Shown piece after piece: positions 16,954 through 24,966 of a stretch of DNA of 64,000 nucleotides. The stretch covers positions 62,001 to 126,000 of the forward strand of contig JAPKZK010000150.1 of assembly GCA_026393835.1 (NCBI GenBank). Direction: 5' to 3'. Both the position numbers and the translations under genes were made by a program. The first letter of the stretch is position 1; each line of letters starts with the position of its first letter. The notes under the pieces are model-generated. The model searched no databases. It was not told the origin of the DNA and was given only the letters and a program-made list of their open reading frames with translations. Origin of the DNA: Candidatus Aminicenantota bacterium. GTDB lineage: Bacteria > Acidobacteriota > Aminicenantia > UBA2199.

Positions 16954-17031
16954 TCACAAACAACCTTCGCATATAGTACAGGCAGCCATTTCAATTTGCG
17001 TGGGGATTGGAATAAGATTAAACATATTCAT
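16954..17031 (-). CDS. Tiny Cys-rich peptide, apparently cut by an in-frame TGA
   Basis: AAAGGAGG stands six bases before the ATG at 17031, the best ribosome site nearby. The peptide begins MNMFNLIPIPTQIEMAACTI and has CTICEGCL before a TGA at 16954-16956. Reading on in frame gives CDGGCQGCQVTATGKKPTEP, VE and a TAG at 16885, 48 residues in all. That continuation resembles the tail of the upstream transglutaminase gene read in its alternative frame (GGCNGCRITA...QEPVE), so the downstream part was once coding. TGA may be a nonsense mutation; selenocysteine is possible but no SECIS or selenocysteine gene is visible. Family not recognised; Cys-rich spacing suggests metal binding or a modified peptide. 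Confidence 0.5.
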   Translation of the reverse strand: MNMFNLIPIPTQIEMAACTICEGCL

Positions 17032-17044
17032 GCTTACCTCCTTT

Positions 17045-17613
17045 TTACTCAACCGGTTCTTGCGGTAATGTCTGCTTGGCGGTGATTCTACAACCATTGC
17101 AACCACCTGGCAGGTGGATTGACATCCGCCTTTGCAACTTCCGGAATATAAATCAAAAAATTTATATATTTCATCATGATTAAGAGAGCTTGACAGAAAA
17201 CGAATTTTAAAAGGATTCTTATTCTCGCTTTCACCGGTATAATCGATAGGATACCAGGTATTATCCAACCAAACTTCAACCCACATATGCGGACCCAAAA
17301 TTATTTCCCCCAGCGAATTACCGGTCAATATATATCCCATTGCCACACGCGCAGGTATACCTGCATTTCTACACAGGGCGGCGGTAAGAACGGAAAACTC
17401 CGTACAATCTCCGGCCCCAGCCTCCAGAGTGCTAACCGCCGTGGAAAAGCCATAATCGGAACACCATTTTATATTCCGGTTCACCCATTTCCTTATATTT
17501 AACGCCGTTTTTCCTTTATCGGTTTTATTCAGCAGTGGTTTGACAGTATCCTTTATTTTCCTGTCTTCGGATTGGACGTAAAGATACGGCTCGAGAAAGG
17601 GAAAAAGGGACAT
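17045..17613 (-). CDS. Transglutaminase-like (papain-fold) protein with Cys-rich tail, frameshifted near the end
   Basis: The catalytic triad is intact: Cys70 in GAGDCTEFS, His109 in GPHMWVEVW and Asp124 in PIDYTG. The N-terminus starts directly at the domain, without a signal peptide or the usual leading domain, and has no ribosome site, so it may be truncated. Read straight on, the frame runs to 16954 through a non-Cys stretch. One missing base near 17105-17115 would instead give a tail CKGGCQSTC..GGCNGC ending TLPQEPVE and a TAA at 17045. That stop directly precedes the ribosome site of the Cys peptide, so I take this as the ancestral end. Function: protease or transamidase; inferred to act on the neighbouring peptides. 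Confidence 0.65.
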
Positions 17614-17666
17614 GCAAGAAAAATTCTATCCAGGGGAAACGATTGAGGGCAGACACCTTACGTTCG

Positions 17667-18734
17667 TTAATTATTGAGAATTTTGTAAACCATTAATTGT
17701 TCATAATCAGCGTTCGGGTGTTTCCCCAAAAAATAGCCATCCGTTGATACGAAAAAACACTGGAACCCTTTCTCCGTGGGAAACTCTCCCAGGAATTGTC
17801 CATTCTCATCATACTTCAAGTAAAAAAACCGGCTGTCGTAATCCTTGTATGTCCGGTAACTCCGCAATTCCATGAATACATACCAGTATTTTCGATAATA
17901 ACAAACGGATTTTGTATGGATGTTTCGAACTCCTTTTAAAGATTCAAATGTCAATTTTTTCCCGGAAACAAGCGCAAAAGGAAAGGTATAACTCTTATCT
18001 ACGGAGTGCTTAAAGGTTTTCAGCATCTTGCCTTGTGTATCGAAAATATAGAATACAATGGGATTATCAGGCATTTCAAAGGCAATCAACATTTCGTCCC
18101 TTTTATGATTAAACCCGAACTTGATTGAAGTCAGAAACCCCAGCCCAATTTCCATTTTTTTATCCCCCTTCCCCCTTTTATCGGGCTTGATAGGTAGGAG
18201 CTCAAAAAATGACTTTTGAACTTTTGAATCATTGTCTATAATGGCGATTTTAAAGTTATGTTCATTATCAGTAACCGCATTAGAGATATTGAAGAGAGTT
18301 TGAACTAAAAAACGATTATTGTCGAGCACATAGAAAGCATCGGGGTATCCGACGGATGAAGATAGTTTTATATAATGAAAATTTTCCAGGTTCAAGTCAA
18401 ATTCAGCAATCCTGGTATTCATTTGGTCCAGTAGAAAGAGTTTATCATTCGAGGCGCATAAGCATTTGGGACCCAAAAAATCCATGGGCCCTTGGCCTTT
18501 GCGGCCAACTCTTTTAATCAATCGCCCTTCCCAGTCATATTTAGAAATCGTATTATCTTTAAAATCCAGGATAAAGATTTCCCGGCACTGGGAAAGGAAA
18601 GCCCCTGATATCTCCGAATAGACATAGTCATCCTCGCCATCGATAGTCCGGATCAGTTTGAAATTATTGTCGATCCCGAAAGTAACCTGTTGCAACAGCC
18701 CAAAAATGGCCAGCGCTATAACGAATTTTTTCAA
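17667..18734 (-). CDS. Secreted 6-bladed beta-propeller protein
   Basis: A signal peptide (KKFVIALAIFGLLQQVTFG) leads a propeller of about 335 residues. Blade motifs are visible: REIFILDFKDNTISKYDWEG, IKRVGRKGQGPMDFLGP, NDKLFLLDQMNTRIAEFDL and YDENGQFLGEFPTE. The GKGPGEF-like RKGQGPMDF loop is a hallmark of the 6-bladed family. I start at the TTG at 18734 because GGAG lies six bases upstream; the upstream TTG at 18746 is one base from the AGGAG. In Bacteroidetes such propellers sit next to small exported NVEALA peptides; here a small exported Cys peptide gene ends 21 bases upstream. Export is clear; ligand unknown. Confidence 0.75.
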   Translation of the reverse strand: MKKFVIALAIFGLLQQVTFGIDNNFKLIRTIDGEDDYVYSEISGAFLSQCREIFILDFKDNTISKYDWEGRLIKRVGRKGQGPMDFLGPKCLCASNDKLFLLDQMNTRIAEFDLNLENFHYIKLSSSVGYPDAFYVLDNNRFLVQTLFNISNAVTDNEHNFKIAIIDNDSKVQKSFFELLPIKPDKRGKGDKKMEIGLGFLTSIKFGFNHKRDEMLIAFEMPDNPIVFYIFDTQGKMLKTFKHSVDKSYTFPFALVSGKKLTFESLKGVRNIHTKSVCYYRKYWYVFMELRSYRTYKDYDSRFFYLKYDENGQFLGEFPTEKGFQCFFVSTDGYFLGKHPNADYEQLMVYKILNN

Positions 18735-18755
18735 GCGTATCTCCAATCTCCTGTG

Positions 18756-18977
18756 TTACCAGCATTCTGCTGTGAGACACATGTCAAAAAGAATTATCCT
18801 TACATCGGGATCCGTACTACTGTAAGCCGCTCTCATCCCACAATTGATGACACATGCCTGCACCCCGGTAAAGGCCGATGCCGTAGGAGTGAGAGTCCCA
18901 ATGATTCCAAGAGACAATATCCCTATGGTAGCCACCATACTAAAAATTACAAATACCGCAAAAAGTTTCTTTTTCAT
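18756..18977 (-). CDS. Small exported Cys-containing peptide (73 residues)
   Basis: AAGGAGG stands five bases before the ATG. A signal peptide with a long hydrophobic core ends near PTASA, leaving a mature peptide of about 37 residues with four Cys (ACVINCG and DMCLTAECW). It is the first gene of the leftward cassette. I know of no family match; the position beside a 6-bladed propeller resembles the NVEALA arrangement of Bacteroidetes, but the motif is different. The Cys pairs could form disulfides or thioether links. It is short but has a strong start, signal peptide and operon position, so I believe it is real. Confidence 0.7.
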   Translation of the reverse strand: MKKKLFAVFVIFSMVATIGILSLGIIGTLTPTASAFTGVQACVINCGMRAAYSSTDPDVRIILFDMCLTAECW

Positions 18978-19180
18978 TAATTCCTCCTTATCTTAGAGAC
19001 AATTCTATTCAATGCAAATCACCTTTTTGATGATTTGAAGAGAGACGATAACATATCCCTCAAAAAAAGTCAATAAAAAATAAACGAGGCAACCCCCCCA
19101 TTTTTTTTCTCCCTTTTATTACGAAACCTTTCTAGATATAGGTTACCCAAAAAGTCATGGAGATTTTGATATTTAATATT

Positions 19181-19243
19181 GTAGGGAACAGGCATTCCTG
19201 TTCCACCGGGGCATTTGAGGAACAGGCGGTACCTGTTCCCTAC
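19181..19243. repeat. Nested REP/BIME-like hairpin element
   Basis: GTAGGGAACAGG (19181-19192) pairs with CCTGTTCCCTAC (19232-19243). Inside, CCTGTTCC and GGAACAGG allow either one long stem or two small hairpins. Typical of REP/BIME-style dispersed palindromes. Confidence 0.7.
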
Positions 19244-19270
19244 CTAATTGCTCCCCGCTGGGAAAAAATG

Positions 19271-19350
19271 CAGCAATTCTAATTTTAAAAAATTTAGGGC
19301 GAACTGCCCCCAATTAAAATTCCTTTTTCAAGACAAAATTAGAATTGCTG
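19271..19350. mobile_element. MITE-like 80-bp element with 16-bp perfect terminal inverted repeats
   Basis: CAGCAATTCTAATTTT at the left and AAAATTAGAATTGCTG at the right are perfect inverted repeats; the centre is AT-rich with a short GGGC/GCCC patch. Single ends of the same type are at 15365-15381 and 41033-41049. No transposase is encoded, so any movement would need help from elsewhere. Confidence 0.55.
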
Positions 19351-19387
19351 GATTGATTGAAAAAATAGTACATCTTAAGCGGATTTA

Positions 19388-19417
19388 TGATATAATAAGA
19401 CTTGGCGCATTGGCGCA
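19388..19417 (+). promoter_or_regulatory. Extended -10 promoter and direct-repeat operator before XRE gene
   Basis: TGATATAAT is an extended -10 box with a perfect TATAAT. A few bases on, TTGGCGCA is repeated twice in tandem (19402-19417), a plausible binding site for autoregulation by the XRE protein. No good -35 box is visible. Confidence 0.5.
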
Positions 19418-19449
19418 ATAATGCATGAAAACGATTGAGAATTAATAAA

Positions 19450-19878
19450 ATGGCTAAACAAATAAATTATGCCGACATGGGATCGCGACTCAAAGAGATA
19501 CGCAAACACTTGAATATCCAGCAAAAGGTAATGGCCCAAACCCTTGAAATTCAAGCCAGTTACCTATGCGATATCGAAGCCGGGAAAGGCAATCCCGGTC
19601 CTGATTTCTTTATAAAACTGTCGTCCCAATACAATATAAACCTTCATTACCTGCTGATGGGCAGCGGCGACATGTTTATACGGACCGGGCCCCAAAAAGT
19701 GAAAACAGAAGAGTTTGATTTATCCGCTGGAATCGATACCATTGAGAAAGTGGCCTGGCTCTTTGAGAAATCGCTCTTTTTCAAAAGTATGGTCCTGGGC
19801 GCCTGCATTAAAATCTTGTATACCGAAAAAGAGATACTCAAGAACGATATCAAGAAAAATAAATCCCGGGCTGAATAA
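19450..19878 (+). CDS. XRE-family HTH regulator
   Basis: From MAKQINYAD the protein has about 142 residues. The N-terminal HTH (about 10-65) has the XRE pattern: GSRLKEIRKHLNIQQKVMAQ, then IQASYLCDIEAGKGNPGPDF and LSSQYNINLHYLLMGSGDMF. The C-terminal half (WLFEKSLFFKSMVLGACIKI and a Lys-rich end) has no known domain. The shape, with a LLMGSGDMF turn after the HTH, recalls the second XRE gene at 42930-43430 (FLFGRGPMYY). Both lie beside a 21-nt array. It probably represses its own promoter. The ribosome site is weak. Confidence 0.82.
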   Translation: MAKQINYADMGSRLKEIRKHLNIQQKVMAQTLEIQASYLCDIEAGKGNPGPDFFIKLSSQYNINLHYLLMGSGDMFIRTGPQKVKTEEFDLSAGIDTIEKVAWLFEKSLFFKSMVLGACIKILYTEKEILKNDIKKNKSRAE

Positions 19879-20436
19879 AATCACCCCCTTATCTTTCGGA
19901 TAGTTTTTTTGCAAAATTTTTCAAAATGAAGGGTCAATAAAAACCCTCCCGATAACATTAATAATAGTGAATCTCGAACAAAAAATCATCTTTACTAAAC
20001 AGGGACCAAATGAGGTTATTCTGAAAAGTGCTCCAGGCTGGGGAAAAAGGATACAATTAGGTATATTAAATCTAAACCAAATTAGTGGCCGCACTGGGGA
20101 GACTCTTTTAAGTGGTTGGGAGAGAGTTTTGAGTGGTTGGGAAACTCTTTTGAGTGGTTGGGAAAGAGTTTTGAGTGGTGGGGAGACTCTCTTGAGCGGT
20201 TGGGAAAGAGTTTTGAGCGGTAGGGAGACTCTTTTGAGTGGTTGGGAAAAAGTTTTGAGCGGTAGGGAGACTCTTTTGAGTGGTGGGGAAAGAGTTTTGA
20301 GTGGTGGGGCGACTCTTTTGAGCGGTGGGGAAAATTTGAGAGGCAGTAAGAATACTTTGGAAAGAAGTAATGCCCTTTGCAGACAGGGTAATAAGGGCAA
20401 AATTATAATATACATCAAATATAAAAGGAGACAAAC
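19879..20436. other. Region between XRE gene and small ORF, with array E
   Basis: A frame open from a GTG at 19967 to 20440 spans the array in heptads (ETLLSGW, ERVLSGW) and overlaps the next ORF by ATGA. It may encode a repeat protein of about 157 residues, but opposite-strand frames are equally open, so I do not call it as a gene. Confidence 0.45.
20099..20329. repeat. 21-nt-period array E (11 units)
   Basis: Eleven units keep an exact 21-base register, then decay. Odd units start GARACTCTTTTGAG and even units GAAAGAGTTTTGAG, each followed by YGGTKGG. CTCTTTTGAG and GAAAGAGTTT contain complementary ACTCTTT/AAAGAGT, so neighbouring units could pair into hairpins. Like array D it is a dimeric 42-base repeat, but the sequence is unrelated. 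Confidence 0.85.
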
Positions 20437-20685
20437 ATGATGAAAAAAAGAACTACCCATGGATATTTCCTGGAAAGCACGCAATTGCTGTTTCAAAATG
20501 CCCAGGAGGATGTGCAAATCAATACCCTCCTTGCGCCCTATGAATATGGATTATCGCTTTGCAGTAGAGGGTATAAGTCGGACAGCCGGCAAATCAAACG
20601 GCGGCCCCCGCGGTTCAAACTGCCCCGAACAATAATAAAAAGGAAAAAGGAAAATAACCGGCCAACGATTTCACAATCCTTATAA
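20437..20685 (+). CDS. Small basic hypothetical protein (82 residues)
   Basis: AAGGAG lies about eight bases before the ATG at 20437, and the start overlaps the stop of the heptad-repeat frame by ATGA. The protein is basic (many Arg and Lys at the C-terminus: RQIKRRPPRFKLPR and IKRKKENNR) with no hydrophobic segment and no motif I recognise. The combination of ribosome site, ATGA overlap and position 3' to the XRE gene and array suggests a real gene. Without homologs it could be a spurious frame. A basic tail could suggest nucleic acid binding, but that is a guess. Confidence 0.45.
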   Translation: MMKKRTTHGYFLESTQLLFQNAQEDVQINTLLAPYEYGLSLCSRGYKSDSRQIKRRPPRFKLPRTIIKRKKENNRPTISQSL

Positions 20686-20729
20686 AAAGGGGGAAGAGGC
20701 GGTAAGGACATTACAGATTTTTTCCTTTG

Positions 20730-20758
20730 TTGAATTTTTATCCAAAATGTGGTATAAA
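20730..20758 (+). promoter_or_regulatory. Sigma-70-type promoter before bamA
   Basis: TTGAAT and TATAAA are 17 bases apart, the ideal spacing, about 36 bases before the bamA start. It probably drives the outer-membrane/lipid A run. Confidence 0.5.
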
Positions 20759-20794
20759 AAGACCCTATACAATTATAATAATACGTGAGGCAAT

Positions 20795-23113
20795 ATGAAA
20801 AAACTCTTGCTTGGTATAACGTTTGTTTTGTTTATAAACCTGTTTCTCATGGGCGAAGCCATCGAAAAAATCATCGTGGAAGGGAATAAAAAGGTCTCCA
20901 AAGATACCATCCTCTTCTATATCAAATCGGCCGAAAACGGCCTCTACTCCGCCTCCATGCTGAAAGAGGATTTCAAATCCCTGTGGAATACCGGTTTCTT
21001 TGAAAACATCTCCATCGAAACCGAAGAAGGAACCGCCGGCAAAATCGTCAAAGTCATCGTGAAAGAAAACCTGCTGATCAAATCCGTCGCCTTCAAAACC
21101 GGGAAAAAAATTAAAGAAACCGACATCGTGGAAAAATTACAACAAAACAATATCACTCTCCTGGCCTTCTCCTATTTCAACCCGACAAAAATAAAACGAG
21201 TGGAAAAAATAATTAAAGATATGCTCCTGGAAAAAGGCTACAACCAGGGCAAAGTCAATATCCTCACCAAAGAAGACAAAGACCAGGTGGACATAACCGT
21301 CCAGGTGAGCCAGGGACCTAAAACAAGAATCGGGGCAGTTGAGTTTCCCGGCCTGCAAGGTACAGGCGTTTCACCTTCATTCTTAAGATGGGGTATGAAA
21401 AACAACAAAGTTCACAATATCCTTTCTATTTTCAGCAGTAAAGACGTCTACAATACAGAAAAAGTCGCCGAGGACCTGGATGAAGTCAAGCTCCGGCTCC
21501 AGCAAAAAGGCTTCCTGGAAGCTAAAGTCGGAACCCCTAACTTCTCCATGATCCCGAAATATTCGGTATTCGGGAACTACCAGTCCATGATGAAAATCAG
21601 CATCCCCGTCGAAGTCGGCCCCAGGTACCAAATAGGGGACATTAAAGTCGAAGGAAACAAAATAATTAAAACCGAATACCTGCTGAACACGTTAAAAATG
21701 AAAAAGGGCAAGACCTATAACGTGAAAAAAAGGAACAAAAGCATTGAAGAAATCCTGAAGATATACCGTTCCCTGGGCTATATTTATTGCAACGTGGCGC
21801 CCCTGGATGACCTGGACCCGGTCAAAAAAATCGCCGATTTAACCCTGCGATTTACCGAAGGCGAAGTCGCCTACCTGGGCAAACTGGAATTCAAAGGTAA
21901 TACCTTTACCAAAGATCACGTCATCCGCAGGGAATGGTTCTTATACGAAGGCGAACGCCTGAACATGAACGCCCTGGAAGACTGCATCACCCGGATGAAA
22001 CAGTTGGGACTGGTTACTATTGAAAAAATGCCCGAATTCAAACCCGACCCCAAAAACCCCCAAAAAGTGGATATCCTGGCCGAAGTAAGAGAACTCAACC
22101 GGCAGCAGATCAATTTTAACGTGGGGTACAGCGGCTACGACGGCTGGTTTATTGCCCTGGGATATTCCACCCAGAATTTTATGGGCATGGGGGAAACATT
22201 TTCCATCAACCTCCAGAACGGGACCCGCTCCAAAAATTACAGCCTGTCCTTTACAGAACCCTATTTATTCAATTTACCCGCCAGCCTGGGGCTCAGTATT
22301 CATAAGAGCTCCCTGGAATACCCCTTCCTGTACACCCGGAAGGGTGAAGGCTTCGGAATTTCCTCCTCCTTCAGGTTCTGGAGATACTACGGCGCTTCTT
22401 TGGGATATGACTTTGAAAATGTCGAAATCAGCGACGTAAACGCCGGCCTTGACTTACTCAATAACCCCTACTACTACATGTATTATTCCGAGGGAAAACG
22501 TAAAATTTCATCCCTGAGCCCCACCCTTTATTACTCCACCGTGGATTCCCCCATTTTCCCCACCAGCGGCACAAAATACCTGATAAACTATGGATACTCC
22601 GGCGGTTTCCTGGGAGGGGACATCAGTATGCATAAACTCAAACTCCAATTTGTAAAATTCATCCCCCTGTGGAAACGGAAACATACCATCGGTATCCAGG
22701 CCGTTTACCAGGGCCTGAAAGGGTTTGGAGATAACGAGGTCCCGATCTATGAAAAATATTTCCTGGGGGGCGAACAGTCCATCCGGGGTTATGATATCTA
22801 CCGCATCGGCCCCAGGACTGAAAGCGGCGCCATTACCGGCGGCACCAAAGCCTTTTTCTTGAATTTCGAATACCAGATACCCATTACGCCCCAGTTTTCC
22901 GCAGTGGCCTATTACGATATGGGAAATGCGTACGATAAGGGGGTCCCCATCAGCTTCAATAATTTTTACTCCTCTACGGGATTGGAATTAAAAGTATTTA
23001 TTCCCATGCTGAACGTGCCCTTCAGGCTGATTTTTGCCTATAACTCCAGGCTGCTGTTTAAAACAGACTCCCACTTTGCCTTCAGGTTTGCCGTGGGCCC
23101 GTCGTTTAATTAA
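20795..23113 (+). CDS. bamA: Outer membrane protein assembly factor BamA
   Basis: A signal peptide (MKKLLLGITFVLFINLFLMG) is followed by about five POTRA domains (25-420; repeated I-x-V-x-G-N-K-K-V patterns such as IIVEGNKKVSKDTI and DIKVEGNKIIKTEYL) and a C-terminal Omp85 barrel. The conserved loop-6 motif is visible in EKYFLGGEQSIRGYDIYRIG, and the sequence ends in a Phe-containing beta strand (FRFAVGPSFN). The length of 772 residues is normal. BamA inserts barrel proteins into the outer membrane, proving a diderm cell. It is followed by ompH, fabZ and lpxA, a standard order in many Gram-negatives. Confidence 0.95.
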   Translation: MKKLLLGITFVLFINLFLMGEAIEKIIVEGNKKVSKDTILFYIKSAENGLYSASMLKEDFKSLWNTGFFENISIETEEGTAGKIVKVIVKENLLIKSVAFKTGKKIKETDIVEKLQQNNITLLAFSYFNPTKIKRVEKIIKDMLLEKGYNQGKVNILTKEDKDQVDITVQVSQGPKTRIGAVEFPGLQGTGVSPSFLRWGMKNNKVHNILSIFSSKDVYNTEKVAEDLDEVKLRLQQKGFLEAKVGTPNFSMIPKYSVFGNYQSMMKISIPVEVGPRYQIGDIKVEGNKIIKTEYLLNTLKMKKGKTYNVKKRNKSIEEILKIYRSLGYIYCNVAPLDDLDPVKKIADLTLRFTEGEVAYLGKLEFKGNTFTKDHVIRREWFLYEGERLNMNALEDCITRMKQLGLVTIEKMPEFKPDPKNPQKVDILAEVRELNRQQINFNVGYSGYDGWFIALGYSTQNFMGMGETFSINLQNGTRSKNYSLSFTEPYLFNLPASLGLSIHKSSLEYPFLYTRKGEGFGISSSFRFWRYYGASLGYDFENVEISDVNAGLDLLNNPYYYMYYSEGKRKISSLSPTLYYSTVDSPIFPTSGTKYLINYGYSGGFLGGDISMHKLKLQFVKFIPLWKRKHTIGIQAVYQGLKGFGDNEVPIYEKYFLGGEQSIRGYDIYRIGPRTESGAITGGTKAFFLNFEYQIPITPQFSAVAYYDMGNAYDKGVPISFNNFYSSTGLELKVFIPMLNVPFRLIFAYNSRLLFKTDSHFAFRFAVGPSFN

Positions 23114-23172
23114 ATAAATGGTTAATGATTAATGATAACAAGTAACACACTAAAAATAAAAAGGAGATGTCT

Positions 23173-23682
23173 ATGAAAAAATCACTTATGTTAATCTTTA
23201 CGATTCTAGTGTTAAGCGTTTTTGTTTTCTCAGAGGTAAAAATCGGGGTTATCAATGCCCAGGACATAATTGCCAAGACCAAGAAAGGAAACGACGTCCA
23301 GAAGAAACTGGAAGGTCTGCAAAATGAGGCCCAGCAGAAAGTAGAAAGCCTGGAAAATGATATCAAACAACTGCAAAAAGATTTAGCATCGCCCGCATTG
23401 AACAACGACACCAGGGAAAAGAAAACCCGTGAAATGGAAGACAAAAGAATCAGCTATAACCGCCTGGTCCAGGACGCCCAGAAAACAATCCAGGAAGAGT
23501 CGCAAAAAGAATTAATGGCGCTGCAAAGAGAGATTATGCCGTTGATTCAACAAATCGGGGAAGCAAAAGGCTTTACCCTGATCATCGACCTGGCCAGTTC
23601 CGGGATTGCTTATTTCGATAAGAGCATCGATATTACCGACGAAGTTGTAAAAGCAGTGGACGCCAAATTCCCTGGAAAATAA
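23173..23682 (+). CDS. skp: OmpH/Skp periplasmic chaperone
   Basis: AAGGAG precedes the ATG at 23173 with proper spacing (the ATG six bases earlier is too close). A signal peptide ends near VFSEVKIG, then GVINAQDIIAKTKKG, the start of the Skp beta strand, and a long alpha-helical tentacle (KKLEGLQNEAQQ...EKKTREMEDK). The C-terminal QIGEAKGFTLIIDLASSG strand closes the body domain. About 170 residues, normal for Skp. It keeps outer-membrane proteins soluble on the way to BamA, encoded directly upstream. Confidence 0.92.
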   Translation: MKKSLMLIFTILVLSVFVFSEVKIGVINAQDIIAKTKKGNDVQKKLEGLQNEAQQKVESLENDIKQLQKDLASPALNNDTREKKTREMEDKRISYNRLVQDAQKTIQEESQKELMALQREIMPLIQQIGEAKGFTLIIDLASSGIAYFDKSIDITDEVVKAVDAKFPGK

Positions 23683-23683
23683 A

Positions 23684-24121
23684 ATGCCTGAGACGCCGCT
23701 TAATATCGAAGAGATCTGGGATATCCTTCCCCACAGGTATCCATTTCTCCTGGTAGACAGGGTGCTTGAGATCGTCGGCTTCGAATCCATCAAGGGTTAT
23801 AAAAATATATCTATAAATGAACCCGTTTTCCAGGGCCATTTCCCAGCCAGGCCGGTGTTCCCCGGGGTATTGATACTGGAAGCCATGGCGCAATTGGGGG
23901 CGATCCTGATATTAAGGCGATTTCCCCCGGATAAACGCATGGCTTATTTCACCGGTATCGATAACGCCCGCTTTAAACGCCCCGTGGTTCCCGGCGACAG
24001 GCTGGATATGGAAGTAAAAATCACCAGGGATAGGACCACCTTTGTGATAATGGAAGCTAAAGCCTTTGTGGACGGTCAATTGGCGGCCCAGGCCATCATG
24101 AGTTCGGCATTGGCCAGGTGA
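23684..24121 (+). CDS. fabZ: (3R)-hydroxyacyl-ACP dehydratase FabZ
   Basis: A hot-dog fold protein of 145 residues with the FabZ active-site motifs: LPHRYPFLLVDR with the catalytic His and GHFPARPVFPGVLILEAMAQ with the catalytic Glu. It dehydrates 3-hydroxyacyl-ACP in fatty acid synthesis, in competition with LpxA for 3-hydroxyacyl-ACP, which is why the two are commonly neighbours. The start is one base after the ompH stop, so translation is coupled. Cytoplasmic. Confidence 0.95.
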   Translation: MPETPLNIEEIWDILPHRYPFLLVDRVLEIVGFESIKGYKNISINEPVFQGHFPARPVFPGVLILEAMAQLGAILILRRFPPDKRMAYFTGIDNARFKRPVVPGDRLDMEVKITRDRTTFVIMEAKAFVDGQLAAQAIMSSALAR

Positions 24122-24141
24122 AAAGGTAAGCAGATAAACAA

Positions 24142-24963
24142 ATGAACAACATAAAAATAAATCCCACTGCCGTGGTTAGTGAAAAAGCGCGCCTGGGCGC
24201 CGGTGTAGAGATCGGCGCCTATTCGATTATCGGGGATGATGTCATCCTGGGAGACAATACCGTTGTGATGCATCATGCCAGTATCGACAGGGGTACGAAG
24301 ATCGGTAAAAATTGCACCGTTTTTCCTTTTTGCTCCATCGGTTCAGACCCACAGGATATTACCTTTAAAGGTGAACCGACCTCTGTGGAAATAGGCGACA
24401 ACAACAGGATCCGGGAGTTTACCACCATCAATAGGGGCACGGTTAAAGGCGGGGGCTGTACACGCATCGGCAGCAACAACTACCTGATGGCCTACACCCA
24501 TATCGCCCATGACTGCCAGGTCGGGAATAATACCACTTTCATAAATGGCGCCACCCTGGCCGGCCATGTGGAAGTCGAAGATTTCGCGGTTATCGGGGCC
24601 TTTTCCTCTGTCCGCCAGTTTGTCAGGATCGGCAGGAATTCTTACATCGGCGGGTATACTATCGTACTCCAGGACGTCCTCCCCTTTGCCAAAGTCGCTC
24701 AAGCCCGGGACGCCTACGATTTCTTCGGCCCGAACTCCATCGGCATGGTAAGAAACGGCATCAGCCGCGAATTCATCGGACATGTTAAAGAAATCTTCGA
24801 CGTCCTCTACCGCCGGGACTTAAATACTACCCAGGCGGTTGAAAAATTGAAAAGTGAATACCCGGATATGGAAGAAGCCAATATTATTATCGATTTTATC
24901 GCCAAAACCAAAACAGGTCTACTGAAAAGTTTCAGAAACGGCAACGGTAATGGGACGACATGA
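24142..24963 (+). CDS. lpxA: Acyl-ACP--UDP-sugar O/N-acyltransferase LpxA
   Basis: The protein is a left-handed parallel beta-helix with hexapeptide repeats (VVSEKARLGAGVEIGAYSII, IGSNNYLMAYTHIAHDCQVG) and the C-terminal helices of LpxA. The HIAHDCQVGN segment with the catalytic His is present, as are DFAVIGAFSSVRQFVRIGR and QARDAYDFFGPN. 273 residues, normal. It makes the first step of lipid A synthesis. The neighbour downstream is a Gfo/Idh/MocA oxidoreductase, as in the Acidithiobacillus lpxA-gnnA order, so the substrate may be a 3-amino sugar, which is inference. Confidence 0.95.
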   Translation: MNNIKINPTAVVSEKARLGAGVEIGAYSIIGDDVILGDNTVVMHHASIDRGTKIGKNCTVFPFCSIGSDPQDITFKGEPTSVEIGDNNRIREFTTINRGTVKGGGCTRIGSNNYLMAYTHIAHDCQVGNNTTFINGATLAGHVEVEDFAVIGAFSSVRQFVRIGRNSYIGGYTIVLQDVLPFAKVAQARDAYDFFGPNSIGMVRNGISREFIGHVKEIFDVLYRRDLNTTQAVEKLKSEYPDMEEANIIIDFIAKTKTGLLKSFRNGNGNGTT

Positions 24964-24966
24964 ACG

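Larger units (their letters stand above)
18978..19449. other. Intergenic region with hairpin and MITE-like repeats
   Basis: It lies between the divergent cassette and XRE gene. It holds a nested hairpin (19181-19243), an 80-bp inverted-repeat element (19271-19350) and the promoter of the XRE gene. I see no gene. Confidence 0.7.

Noticed and set aside
16954..17031. Selenocysteine at the TGA
   Set aside because: A TGA between Cys residues looks tempting, but no SECIS-like stem or selenocysteine gene is visible and the sister module is also broken, so decay is simpler.
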